Assembly (NCBI GenBank): GCA_012842765.1
Contig: DUWJ01000320.1
Location: 1 to 9,400, forward strand
DNA: 9,400 nucleotides
Direction of reading: 5' to 3'
Origin: Bacillota bacterium
GTDB taxonomy: Bacteria; Bacillota; DTU025
Shown piece after piece: positions 1-7,327 of this stretch. Below the pieces are notes generated by a model. The model made no database searches. It saw only the letters and a program-made list of their open reading frames with translations, and had not been told where the DNA came from. A program made the translations under genes and the position numbers. Positions within the stretch are counted from its first letter, which is position 1; every line of letters starts with the position of its first letter.

Positions 1-57
1 GTACACACCATAAGTCATCATCTTAAACGCTTCTTCAACAGCGTTCCCGCCCACCAT
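1..57 (-). CDS. Start of a gene running off the left edge; possibly flavin reductase-like
   Basis: Only the first 19 codons are inside the window. The predicted N-terminus is MVGGNAVEEAFKMMTYGVY. A textbook AGGAGG lies 5 bases upstream of the ATG, which makes this a convincing translation start even though the fragment is so short. The Ala-Phe-Lys-x-x-Thr-Tyr-Gly-Val-Tyr pattern resembles the N-terminus of FMN-binding split-barrel flavin reductases, including those fused to rubredoxin in anaerobes, where a similar 'F-K-x-S/T-Y-G-L/V-Y' stretch opens the domain. That family would carry out NAD(P)H-dependent flavin reduction or electron transfer in the cytoplasm. The family assignment is inference from about ten residues; the existence of the gene is much better supported. 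It is separated from the PorV-like gene by about 700 bases and a terminator-like hairpin, so it is probably transcribed on its own. Confidence 0.5.
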   Translation of the reverse strand, partial: MVGGNAVEEAFKMMTYGVY

Positions 58-62
58 TCTCT

Positions 63-68
63 CCTCCT
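63..68 (-). promoter_or_regulatory. Ribosome binding site AGGAGG
   Basis: On the minus strand AGGAGG is followed by five bases (agaga) and then ATG at 57-55. The perfect match and ideal spacing are the main evidence that the truncated left-edge gene is real. Confidence 0.8.
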
Positions 69-72
69 AGCT

Positions 73-88
73 ATCCGCCCCAGCGGAT
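73..88 (-). repeat. Perfect 6-bp inverted repeat just upstream of the ribosome binding site
   Basis: ATCCGC and GCGGAT form a perfect 6-bp stem with a four-base loop (TGGG in the minus-strand transcript). Only four bases separate it from AGGAGG at 63-68, so it lies in the leader of the left-edge gene. It could be an RNA hairpin affecting translation or a dimeric repressor operator; the sequence does not decide between them. Confidence 0.5.
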
Positions 89-92
89 GCTG

Positions 93-114
93 CTAGACGC
101 TTAATTCTAGACGC
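93..114 (-). promoter_or_regulatory. Tandem GCGTCTAG repeat overlapping a possible -10 box
   Basis: On the minus strand the octamer GCGTCTAG occurs twice (114-107 and 100-93), 14 bases apart start to start. TAGAAT at 109-104 matches five of six positions of a sigma-70 -10 box and begins inside the first copy. It would place a start near position 97 and a leader of about 40 bases ahead of the ATG at 57. No good -35 hexamer is visible at 16-18 bases, so an activator-dependent promoter or chance are both possible. Confidence 0.3.
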
Positions 115-662
115 GAGCTTCATTAACCTTCTAGCTTACTTCGCACAGCGTAGCATCGTTAGTACACAAACATCAAAGTAACCATGATCGCAGCATCTCT
201 CCTTGCCACCGGGTGATACCTCCGGGGTGAACTGATCTCAAGTGTCGTGCATGCCGATTGCTTGACTGTGGTAGAGCCGCCAGGAATGACGTTAAGATGT
301 CCTCACAACAAGCAAAAAGGATAATCCTGCAAAGACCAGAACCACACCACAAGACCATAGATGCTCTGCCCCCCGCTGACGAGGAATGCTCTGGGCTAGC
401 CGCGATCTCCATATGTCAGGCGGGTAGTACATGAGACATGCTAGAAACGTGGTGCCTCCCAGTTTGAGACCGCTGGAACGGTTAGCGCAAACCAGGCCAA
501 ATCGACTATCACTACCATGAGGCTCATCACAGTGCCGGTCTGGATCCTGAAACAAGGCAACATCTCGATCTCACGGCCAACCGCAACCAGGTAGTGCGGT
601 CTCTTCCGACTAGCATAGATCTCAGTGTCGCTTACTCGATAGAAAACAATGCGTTATTTGAA
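115..662. other. Gene-poor stretch of about 550 bases
   Basis: Neither strand shows a frame that combines a ribosome binding site, a start codon and a recognisable product. The longest minus-strand frames here are 79 and 87 codons, and they overlap each other. They are rich in Cys, Trp, Arg and Ser and match no family I recognise. The right part holds a possible decayed membrane-protein fragment, described separately. No tRNA, known riboswitch or insertion sequence end was recognised. The left end presumably contains the promoter region of the left-edge gene. Confidence 0.5.
292..653 (-). pseudogene. Possible remnant of a small membrane protein
   Basis: A minus-strand frame is open from 653 to a TAG at 443-441 (70 codons) and reads like real protein. 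It has a polar start (RIVFYRVSDTEIYASRKRPH) and then a hydrophobic segment around MSLMVVIVDLAWFALTVP. It has no ATG, GTG or TTG start supported by a ribosome binding site at its beginning. In another minus-strand frame, open from about 555 to 292, a second hydrophobic stretch (GVVLVFAGLSFLLVV) lies 80-120 bases downstream. Two membrane-like segments in different frames, without a proper start, would fit a frameshifted and decayed gene. No family was recognised and composition alone could produce this, so it is a tentative call. Confidence 0.2.
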
Positions 663-687
663 GACCCCTCTCACACAGAGAGGGGTC
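663..687 (-). terminator. 10-bp hairpin, probable terminator of the protease/PorV unit
   Basis: GACCCCTCTC and GAGAGGGGTC pair perfectly over 10 bp around a five-base loop. The hairpin lies 86 bases after the stop codon of the PorV-like gene. On the minus strand the stem is followed by TTCAAATAACG, a poor U-tract, so termination may be weak or factor-assisted. Stem stability and position downstream of the last gene of the unit favour a 3'-end role. As the stem is symmetric it could also act on the + strand, though no + strand gene is visible. Confidence 0.6.
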
Positions 688-704
688 CTCATTATAGTTG
701 CTTT

Positions 705-722
705 GCCCTTCAGAAACAGGGC
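705..722 (-). repeat. Small inverted repeat after the PorV-like gene
   Basis: GCCCT and AGGGC form a 5-bp stem with an eight-base loop, between the PorV-like stop codon and the stronger hairpin at 663-687. There is no U-tract after it. It may be a secondary 3'-end structure or chance. Confidence 0.25.
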
Positions 723-773
723 CCAGTTCGCCAGCCCGCCTGAAGTGCAGTCTATGACTCGGTCGCAGCTCTA

Positions 774-1682
774 CTAGAACCGTACGCCCAGCGAAAGCCT
801 GTGCGAATCAGGCAGAACGCTGTGAGACTGATAGGCATAATCGATCGTGAAGTTCGCAACAGCAAACCCGGCTCCGGCTGTAAGCGAAGACCCGCCGGCC
901 CCGTAGTTGCCGCCTGCCCGAAGAGCGATCTTGCCTACTCGATACTCAACGCCCGCACAGCCCGCAAAGCCATCCTCGAACACGGCATCAGCGGCTATGA
1001 GGAGGTTATCCATGGGGAGGTACGCAACACCTGCGCCAAAGGACCTCTCGAAATCATCGGTGGCGCCGCTTTCGTATCTGACACCGCCTACAAGGTTCCT
1101 TCCTACCGCGCCCAAGCGAAGCTTCCCATCGTTCATGGAGTAGAGAACACCAACGTCCCCGGTTATGCCCTTGCCGGCATTGCCCGGCGCCGACTCGGAG
1201 TAGACCTTGACCGTCGCTCCCAGGCTCAGGCCCGAAGCTACCTCCCGACCATATCCGGCCGCCAGCACGAAATCGTTCACGCCGAAGGTTCCGATTACGT
1301 TGCCATACTCATCCGTCTCTTCGATGCCCGAAGCGCTCAGCCCGTAAACCCCCACGCCCACGCTTTCCTGCGCATATCCAAGAGCCAAGTAGTCTGCTGC
1401 CCCATGCAGCCTTGCGTATAGCGAAGTCACATTGCGATCACGGATGACATCTAATGCCGCAGGGTTATAGTATATCGCCGTTGCATCGTCGGCTACCGCA
1501 ATATGGGCGCCACCCATGCCAATTGCTCGCGCCCCCATACCAAGGTTTAGCATGGCAGCTGTTCCAACTGGATCACTCGTTTCCTCTGCAGCAAACGCCT
1601 GTCCCGCAATGGCCACAGCAAGAAGCGCCGCCATAAGAACAGTTGCCATGCGGCGCTGCACTGACCTGCTGATCCGTCGCAT
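774..1682 (-). CDS. PorV/PorQ-family (UPF0164-like) outer-membrane beta-barrel protein
   Basis: A 302-residue predicted outer-membrane protein. Residues 1-31 are a signal peptide: Arg-rich start, hydrophobic core at about 14-27, and an Ala-Phe-Ala cleavage site near 29-31. The mature N-terminus carries the family hallmark (about 46-76): LGMGARAIGMGGA followed by a D-D-A-T-A-I-Y-Y-N-P-A-A segment. The rest is alternating Gly-rich amphipathic strands, ending in HRLSLGVRF with the C-terminal Phe typical of barrel proteins recognised by the BAM machinery. The length is at the short end for this family. In Bacteroidota, PorV is the outer-membrane carrier that receives type IX secretion cargo; related FadL-like proteins in other phyla have unknown roles. 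The start is fixed by GGAG six bases upstream. It ends with tandem TAG TAG. It lies 158 bases downstream of the giant subtilisin, probably in the same transcript, which suggests a role in exporting or anchoring that protein. Family membership is clear; the secretion role is inference. Confidence 0.85.
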   Translation of the reverse strand: MRRISRSVQRRMATVLMAALLAVAIAGQAFAAEETSDPVGTAAMLNLGMGARAIGMGGAHIAVADDATAIYYNPAALDVIRDRNVTSLYARLHGAADYLALGYAQESVGVGVYGLSASGIEETDEYGNVIGTFGVNDFVLAAGYGREVASGLSLGATVKVYSESAPGNAGKGITGDVGVLYSMNDGKLRLGAVGRNLVGGVRYESGATDDFERSFGAGVAYLPMDNLLIAADAVFEDGFAGCAGVEYRVGKIALRAGGNYGAGGSSLTAGAGFAVANFTIDYAYQSHSVLPDSHRLSLGVRF

Positions 1683-1790
1683 AATTTGCTCCGTCCTTTC
1701 GTATCCACATCAGTGGCCTCATCTTGTAATCTACGTCGTCTGCCGCGGGCTGTGCCTACAGGCGCAACTCGCGACCCATAAAGCTTCAAG

Positions 1791-1829
1791 ATGCGGGGCC
1801 GGATCGGCAGACACCGCCCGCCCCCGCAT
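1791..1829 (-). repeat. GC-rich inverted repeat between protease and PorV-like genes
   Basis: On the minus strand ATGCGGGG (1829-1822) and CCCCGCAT (1798-1791) form a perfect 8-bp stem. After one G/G mismatch it extends by three more pairs (CGG with CCG). It begins 12 bases after the protease stop codon. The following bases (CTTGAAGC) are not a U-tract, so it is not a standard intrinsic terminator. It more likely protects the 3' end of the long protease message, or partly uncouples protease and PorV-like expression. Confidence 0.55.
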
Positions 1830-1840
1830 ATTCCTGTATG

Positions 1841-4800
1841 CTACTTTGCAACCACAAGCCTTCCGACCTTGGAGACCTCTCCGCCCTCTGTGACGATGAC
1901 GTAGAGATAGAGACCGTTGGCTATAGGTCGTCCATCTGTTGCAACGAGATTCCAGTCATGTGCATTCGCTGCAGACGCCATATCAGCCGTGTAGACAAGT
2001 CTTCCGGCTATGTCATACACATACAGCTTGCCATCTGCCGCGATGTTGTAGTAGAAGGTGACGTTCTGGTTTGCCGGGTTCGGAGCTGCCACAACCGCCT
2101 CAGACAGGATGATGATCGTGAACTCTCCGCTCTCGCCTTCACCAATCCCGCCTTCGGGATCCGTTGCAGTCACCCGAACCACGTAACGATCGCCCTTCTC
2201 GACCACAGCAGTATTCCAGGTGTAAGACCCGTTGTTTTCGACGCCGTCCATAATCGGCTTCCACGTCTTTCCCCCGTCTGATGAGAACTCGAGCTTGATG
2301 AGTAGCTCATCAGGGAGCGTGTCAGTGTCTGACGCAGTCCATCTGATCTCATTGGTTCCCATCCAGACCTCACCGCCAAACGGCGCCAACACGACTACTG
2401 ACGGAAGCGCATCTATGTCGACTACCTTTGTGATGGTATCAGTTGCGCCATCATTGTCAGCGACCGTCAGGGTCACTTCGTATGTGCCAATCTCAGCGTA
2501 TTCATGAACTGGATTCTTCTCAGTGGAAGTGGTGCCATCCCCGAACGACCAGCTCCACGCGGCTATGTCGCCGTCCGAATCGGTTGATTCATCAATCATC
2601 CTCACAGCAACCTCGCCAGTGCGCGCGAAACTGAAGTCCGCCGCAGGCGCGGCGTTTATCCGCATGTTGACCGGCAAGACCAACATCTGATTTTCAGGAT
2701 CGCTCGTCGTCACCACTATCTGGGCCTCATACTCATCTCCAGGCTTCATCGCGCTAGATGCGTTGAACTTCACTTCGACCTCTGCAGCCTCGCCAGGCTG
2801 GAGAATCCCTTCGCCTTCCGAAATACTCATCCACTCAGGCGGATCGTTCAAGGCAAGGCCCATGTCGAGCAGGTATGCCATACCAGGACGTTCCTGTTCA
2901 CCCTGGTATACCATCCATACGTTGCCGTTTTCGTCCTGTTCACAACCGCCGACCCGGATCGAGCTGACCGATGGAGACTCCATCCAGGTGATGATCTCGC
3001 CAGTTATGCTGTCCATCACAGCAACGAGGTCGGGATGGGTATTGAGCGTGAGCACCAGGTGCCAGCCGACCCTAGCGATACCCGCAACTGCAAGCGTCAC
3101 ATCGTCATACACTCGCAGGATCTTGCCAGGCTCGGGCCAGGACTTACCTGCTATCTTGTATATCTTGTAGTCCACCCAGCCGCCGATATAGAATACGTCC
3201 TCGACAGGATCATAGGCCAATCCTCTTTCAGCATGGCCATCCCAGATTCCATCCGGGTCAGATATGATGTCGAGGCATTCACCTGTCTGAGGATCGAGTC
3301 CCCCGATGTAGTTCTTGCCACCGACACTCACTTGCCACATGAGATTTCCGTCCCAGGCGAAGTCGCCTCCCCACCCTGTTGTCCATTGGGTGGTATCGAA
3401 TCTGTCTCCTGTGAACTCCCCGTCAGTGGTGTACTTGAAGTTGGCTTTCTTCACGTCTGACACCCAGATGTGCTCTCCGTCGAAGCCGCAACCCCATGGC
3501 CATCCCGGTCCGCCTTCACTGGCCGCGGGAATCTCCCATGACTTCAGAACCGCCTCCGGCTTCAACGTGCGCACTGAATCGCCTTCCACCTCGAATGTGG
3601 AGATGGCGTAAGGTGAAGTCGGATCGAGTTCATCCGTTCCGGCAGTCTTCGTTATCTTCACATCTCCCGGTTTCTCAAGCCCGGTCACTCGATACCTCAT
3701 TGGCACATCCCCGGTGTTCTGGATCTTCACGTAAGCAACACCCTGGGAATCGGGCAGCACTGCAACATCCACCGAGTCCACATCTATCGCAGCGTGCGGC
3801 GCCCGAGCCACGTTGATCCACAGTGAAACGGATGCCTCTGCCCCCATATCGTCCACAGCATAAAATGATGCCATGTAGCGTCCGGCCTCAGCATATACGT
3901 GACTCGTCTCGGCAACATGCTCAGGCTCGGATCCATCGCCAAAGTCCCACCACATGTCAGCCACGGCGCCGTTTGCATCCGGATCAATAGCCTCAGCCGC
4001 AAACGTCACTCTAAGCGGGGGTTCGCCTTGCGATGGGGTTGCTTCAGCGCGGACTATCACAGGAACCGCGTTGGGCGTTACCTCTATCGAAACCGGCACT
4101 GCAAGAGACGGGCTGTTGAGATCATTGGTCGCAACCACAATGTCCCTCTTGTGCAATCCCTCTGGCAGCGCTCTCGCATCCAGTTCAACAGCTATCGCTG
4201 CACTTTCGCCAGGCCTCACCACGCCACGCGCAGGTTTGAAGCTTAAGGCGTCACTTGAACGCGTAAACTCGATAGCCATATTGCTGTGCAAGTAAGGCTC
4301 GTTGTGAGCAACCTGCAGTCCGACGGTTCCAGAAGAATTCTCGATGCCCACAGTACACCCATCGAGGACTCCATCGAGCTCGCCATATTGGAGCACGATC
4401 CGACCGTCCTCGTACAGATGGACTTGGAAGTCGAACGAACCCTCAGGCTCATACTCCTCATTCTGCTTCTGCACGCCGTCATATGAGACTATGAAGCGGC
4501 CGTTGCGAGCATCGTGCCAGTAGTAGACTCCGCCGTCCCTGGCATTAACGTCAGCCCAGAACAGAGCGATCATATCGTTCGGAGCAGTAGCATCCGGTAT
4601 GGGCGTATGGCTGGAGGCGGCGCCTCTTAAGCCAAACGTGACGTATCCATTGGTGCTTATGAGAATGCTATTCTTCTTCTGCCCGTAGAAGTCGAATTCG
4701 AACGGAAGATCGAGTTCCTTGTAGTAGTCATCGCCGAATACAGCCAACGTGCCTTTTTCGGTTATGTCTACCCATTCGACTGCAGGCCCATTGGGGTCAT

Positions 4801-7327
4801 CGCTGTCTTGCCAGACGTATCCGAATTCATCGGGTCCGCCGTTCTTCTCTGCCTGAACAGGCATGGCAACAGATAGATCGAAGTAGAGATCGCAATCGCC
4901 CTTGTTGGATATTGTAAACGTCTCTTGCTTCGTCGTGCCATGAGCCATCACAGCTTCCAGCGAGGAAGGTGAAACCTCCACCTGCGCAACGCCGGGCTCC
5001 GTCAGGAACTTGGCGATAGCATCCATCACTTTCACTGCAGGCCTGTCCTCAGAACCGGAACCCGGCCCGCTGTCAGTTGCTCCTCCCGGGATGAACTCAA
5101 ACGGGAAGGAGAAGAATATCAGCCTCGAACCGTTATCTCCGACATATCTCAGAGCGCATGCCCGTCCCGAATCGTTGATAAGTATCGGAACAGCAACATC
5201 GTCTGGAATAATTGAGTCGCTCCTGTCCATAAACAGAGGCTCAGTTGTTATGTCCCACCCATCAGTCATTGGATCCCCAGGAACACCGAATACGCGCTTG
5301 GCTCCGACATTCTTCCTAACACTCGCCACGTGGAGATACTCATGAATGAACGGATGGTCGATGTCCAGGTCATCGATTACACCCTGGCTCGAGAGGAACA
5401 GCCTCCCGCCGTTATCCAGATACTCACCGATCCACGCCTGATCTTCGGCGGTAAGGGTGGTCCTGGCTGCATTAGCCGTGAACCAGATAACAGGGTTTGT
5501 GATGTCAGTCGGCAACGTGACAGGCGGCTCAAGTTTCACCCACTTGTAACCCAGCCTGTCAAGGGAGTTGGTATACCACTCGTCAACAGCATTTCCGCCG
5601 TCGTCATCTATCAGAACGAAATAAGAATCGTCGAAAACAGCCACTGCTACAGAGGCAGTAGCCTCCAGCCCATTTACGTCCACTGCGTGGAATGTCGCCT
5701 TGTAGCTGCCTGAGTTCTCGTACACGTGAGTTGTATTGGGCTCATAACACAGCTCACTGCCGTCCGCAAAGTCCCACCACATGTCCGCAATGCTCTCCGG
5801 AGCACCGACCTTTGCGGTGAAGTTGACCGTAAGCGGCGGGGTGCCGTATGTATAGTCCACACCCACTGACTCAATTACCGGAGGCATCATCTGAAGCAGT
5901 GCATTGCGCAGATTCAGCCTGCCGCCAGAAACCATCTTGCCATAGAGCTGCGGTTTTTTGTCAACAGTTGCAAGAAGGAGATCCTTGATAGTCATATCTC
6001 CCTCAACATACCCCTCAGCTCCAGGGTATTGTGGCATGTCTCCATACTCCGCAATCAAGAGCGCAGCAGCACCTGCAACATGCGGAGTCGCCATCGAAGT
6101 GCCGCTGAGGAATGCATATGGCACCTCATACATTTCCTCCGGGACAGTGGACAGGATCCTATGCCCAGGAGCGGCGAGGTCTACAGTCGTAGCGCCTATG
6201 CAGGAGAAGTATGCGAGCTCGTCATTGCAGTCCGTGGCTGCCACCGCAATGATGTTGTCCAGCGGGTAGCTGGAGGGATAATGGCTCTTGTTTGGGTTGC
6301 TGTCATTGTCCATTGCAACGTTCCCAGCCGCGCATATCGCAAGCATGTCAGACGCGGCAAAAGCGTCCTCAAGAGCCTTGTCCGGACCGCCCGAGTATCC
6401 CCACGAGTTGCTCGTTATTGTGGCGCCCATCTGCCTGGCATAAGCGAGCGCAGCTGCAGCGTCAGCCAAGCTGCCGCCGCTAGGGCCTATGAACTTGATA
6501 GGCAGAATCTTCACATTCCATGCCACACCAACAACGCCTATTCCGTTGTTCCCCACAGCCCCGATAGTACCGCATGTATGTGTTCCGTGGTGAGATTCCC
6601 CATCATACAACGTGTTGTCGTTGTGGTGGAAGTCCCAGCCACATACGTCGTCAATGAACCCATTGCCATCGTCATCGATGCCGTTTCCCGGAATCTCTCC
6701 TTCGTTGATGAACATGCGAGGAGCAAGGTCGGGATGGTCCACCTGTATGTCGGCATCCAAGACTGCGACTATTACCTCCGGCGCTTCCCGCCTGTGCGCC
6801 CAGGCCTCAGGCGCATCTATGTCTGCATCTTCAACCCCGGACACATTTCCGATAAAGGTTTGTCCGATATTATGAAGGCCCCACAGAAGATTGAAGTATT
6901 CATCATCAGGAATCACAGTCTCAGCAGCAAATATCTTTCTGTTAGGCTCCACATATTCCACCCTAGGATCTGCTTCCAGCGCACATACCGCCTCCGCAGA
7001 TACCACACCAGGCTCTACTCTTACGTGATAGAGGGTAAGCCCTTCCGGGAATGCTTTGCAGGGATCAAATTTGATCTCCTTGATAATACTCATAGTCGAT
7101 CTGCCCATGATGTTTTCTGCTTCTACAGTTTGCACCCCGGGAACAAATCTCACCAAGTATTCGCCTGGCACGAACTCCTCCGCCCCCTCTTGCCACGCAG
7201 GGGCCCATTGCTCAGGGTCCAGCGCGACCGCGGAACGTTCGTTTGCCATGGCTGACCAGCCAATGCCAAGGGCTGCCACTGCAACCAACACAGTGACGAC
7301 TAACAGCCATCGAGTATGTCGCTTCAT
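1841..7327 (-). CDS. Giant secreted subtilisin-like (S8) multidomain protease with FlgD/type-A CTD-like tail
   Basis: An 1828-residue secreted serine endopeptidase. Domains in order: signal peptide 1-28 (Ala-Met-Ala cleavage site); I9/fervidolysin-like propeptide about 51-134; S8 domain about 178-475, with catalytic Asp191, His247 (HGTH), Ser411 (GTSMATPHVAG) and oxyanion Asn336 (CAAGN). A D/N-rich loop at 208-227 (GNGIDDDGNG) looks Ca-binding, as in related S8 enzymes. Then PKD 1 about 483-565; amidotransferase-like Rossmann segment about 567-778 (VIWFTANAA, then GEYLDNGGRLFLSSQG); Ig-like about 780-825; nidogen-like about 835-1025 (FDFYG, STNGYVTFG); Ig-like about 1027-1083; PKD 2 about 1090-1173; Ig-like about 1176-1217; beta-propeller-like about 1250-1490; Ig-like about 1495-1557; PKD 3 about 1560-1640 (WSFGDGT); Kre9/Ig-like about 1641-1740; FlgD/type-A CTD-like tail about 1743-1828 (PNPAN, YDIAGRLVY, NGLYLYV). 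The tail suggests surface delivery, perhaps with the PorV-like protein encoded next. The Asp motif is Asp-Ala-Asp rather than Asp-Thr/Ser-Gly, but the triad is complete, so activity is expected. Substrate unknown. Boundaries are by eye. Confidence 0.92.
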   Translation of the reverse strand: MKRHTRWLLVVTVLVAVAALGIGWSAMANERSAVALDPEQWAPAWQEGAEEFVPGEYLVRFVPGVQTVEAENIMGRSTMSIIKEIKFDPCKAFPEGLTLYHVRVEPGVVSAEAVCALEADPRVEYVEPNRKIFAAETVIPDDEYFNLLWGLHNIGQTFIGNVSGVEDADIDAPEAWAHRREAPEVIVAVLDADIQVDHPDLAPRMFINEGEIPGNGIDDDGNGFIDDVCGWDFHHNDNTLYDGESHHGTHTCGTIGAVGNNGIGVVGVAWNVKILPIKFIGPSGGSLADAAAALAYARQMGATITSNSWGYSGGPDKALEDAFAASDMLAICAAGNVAMDNDSNPNKSHYPSSYPLDNIIAVAATDCNDELAYFSCIGATTVDLAAPGHRILSTVPEEMYEVPYAFLSGTSMATPHVAGAAALLIAEYGDMPQYPGAEGYVEGDMTIKDLLLATVDKKPQLYGKMVSGGRLNLRNALLQMMPPVIESVGVDYTYGTPPLTVNFTAKVGAPESIADMWWDFADGSELCYEPNTTHVYENSGSYKATFHAVDVNGLEATASVAVAVFDDSYFVLIDDDGGNAVDEWYTNSLDRLGYKWVKLEPPVTLPTDITNPVIWFTANAARTTLTAEDQAWIGEYLDNGGRLFLSSQGVIDDLDIDHPFIHEYLHVASVRKNVGAKRVFGVPGDPMTDGWDITTEPLFMDRSDSIIPDDVAVPILINDSGRACALRYVGDNGSRLIFFSFPFEFIPGGATDSGPGSGSEDRPAVKVMDAIAKFLTEPGVAQVEVSPSSLEAVMAHGTTKQETFTISNKGDCDLYFDLSVAMPVQAEKNGGPDEFGYVWQDSDDPNGPAVEWVDITEKGTLAVFGDDYYKELDLPFEFDFYGQKKNSILISTNGYVTFGLRGAASSHTPIPDATAPNDMIALFWADVNARDGGVYYWHDARNGRFIVSYDGVQKQNEEYEPEGSFDFQVHLYEDGRIVLQYGELDGVLDGCTVGIENSSGTVGLQVAHNEPYLHSNMAIEFTRSSDALSFKPARGVVRPGESAAIAVELDARALPEGLHKRDIVVATNDLNSPSLAVPVSIEVTPNAVPVIVRAEATPSQGEPPLRVTFAAEAIDPDANGAVADMWWDFGDGSEPEHVAETSHVYAEAGRYMASFYAVDDMGAEASVSLWINVARAPHAAIDVDSVDVAVLPDSQGVAYVKIQNTGDVPMRYRVTGLEKPGDVKITKTAGTDELDPTSPYAISTFEVEGDSVRTLKPEAVLKSWEIPAASEGGPGWPWGCGFDGEHIWVSDVKKANFKYTTDGEFTGDRFDTTQWTTGWGGDFAWDGNLMWQVSVGGKNYIGGLDPQTGECLDIISDPDGIWDGHAERGLAYDPVEDVFYIGGWVDYKIYKIAGKSWPEPGKILRVYDDVTLAVAGIARVGWHLVLTLNTHPDLVAVMDSITGEIITWMESPSVSSIRVGGCEQDENGNVWMVYQGEQERPGMAYLLDMGLALNDPPEWMSISEGEGILQPGEAAEVEVKFNASSAMKPGDEYEAQIVVTTSDPENQMLVLPVNMRINAAPAADFSFARTGEVAVRMIDESTDSDGDIAAWSWSFGDGTTSTEKNPVHEYAEIGTYEVTLTVADNDGATDTITKVVDIDALPSVVVLAPFGGEVWMGTNEIRWTASDTDTLPDELLIKLEFSSDGGKTWKPIMDGVENNGSYTWNTAVVEKGDRYVVRVTATDPEGGIGEGESGEFTIIILSEAVVAAPNPANQNVTFYYNIAADGKLYVYDIAGRLVYTADMASAANAHDWNLVATDGRPIANGLYLYVIVTEGGEVSKVGRLVVAK
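3940..3958. repeat. 19-bp direct repeat, copy in PKD domain 2
   Basis: CAAAGTCCCACCACATGTC is identical to 5767-5785. Both encode the ADMWWDF core of a PKD domain of the protease, in the same frame. It marks an internal duplication between PKD 1 and PKD 2. Confidence 0.8.
5767..5785. repeat. 19-bp direct repeat, copy in PKD domain 1
   Basis: This is the second copy of the sequence at 3940-3958. The surrounding proteins also align (PPL-V-F-A, ADMWWDF-DGSE, HVY, AVD), while PKD 3 is more divergent (WSFGDGT). Confidence 0.8.

Noticed and set aside
115..660. Looked for a riboswitch, tRNA or insertion-sequence remnants in the left gap
   Set aside because: No conserved riboswitch core, cloverleaf, terminal inverted repeats or transposase motifs could be recognised by eye.
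801..1421. A 206-codon open frame on the + strand opposite the PorV-like gene
   Set aside because: The opposite strand encodes a complete family protein with signal peptide and ribosome binding site; the + frame matches nothing recognisable and lacks a ribosome binding site.
6029..7255. A 408-codon open frame on the + strand, antisense to the protease
   Set aside because: It lies wholly opposite the signal peptide, propeptide and catalytic domain of a clearly recognisable protease. The product is rich in Arg, Ser, Cys and His with no recognisable motif, and it reflects the codon bias of the real gene.
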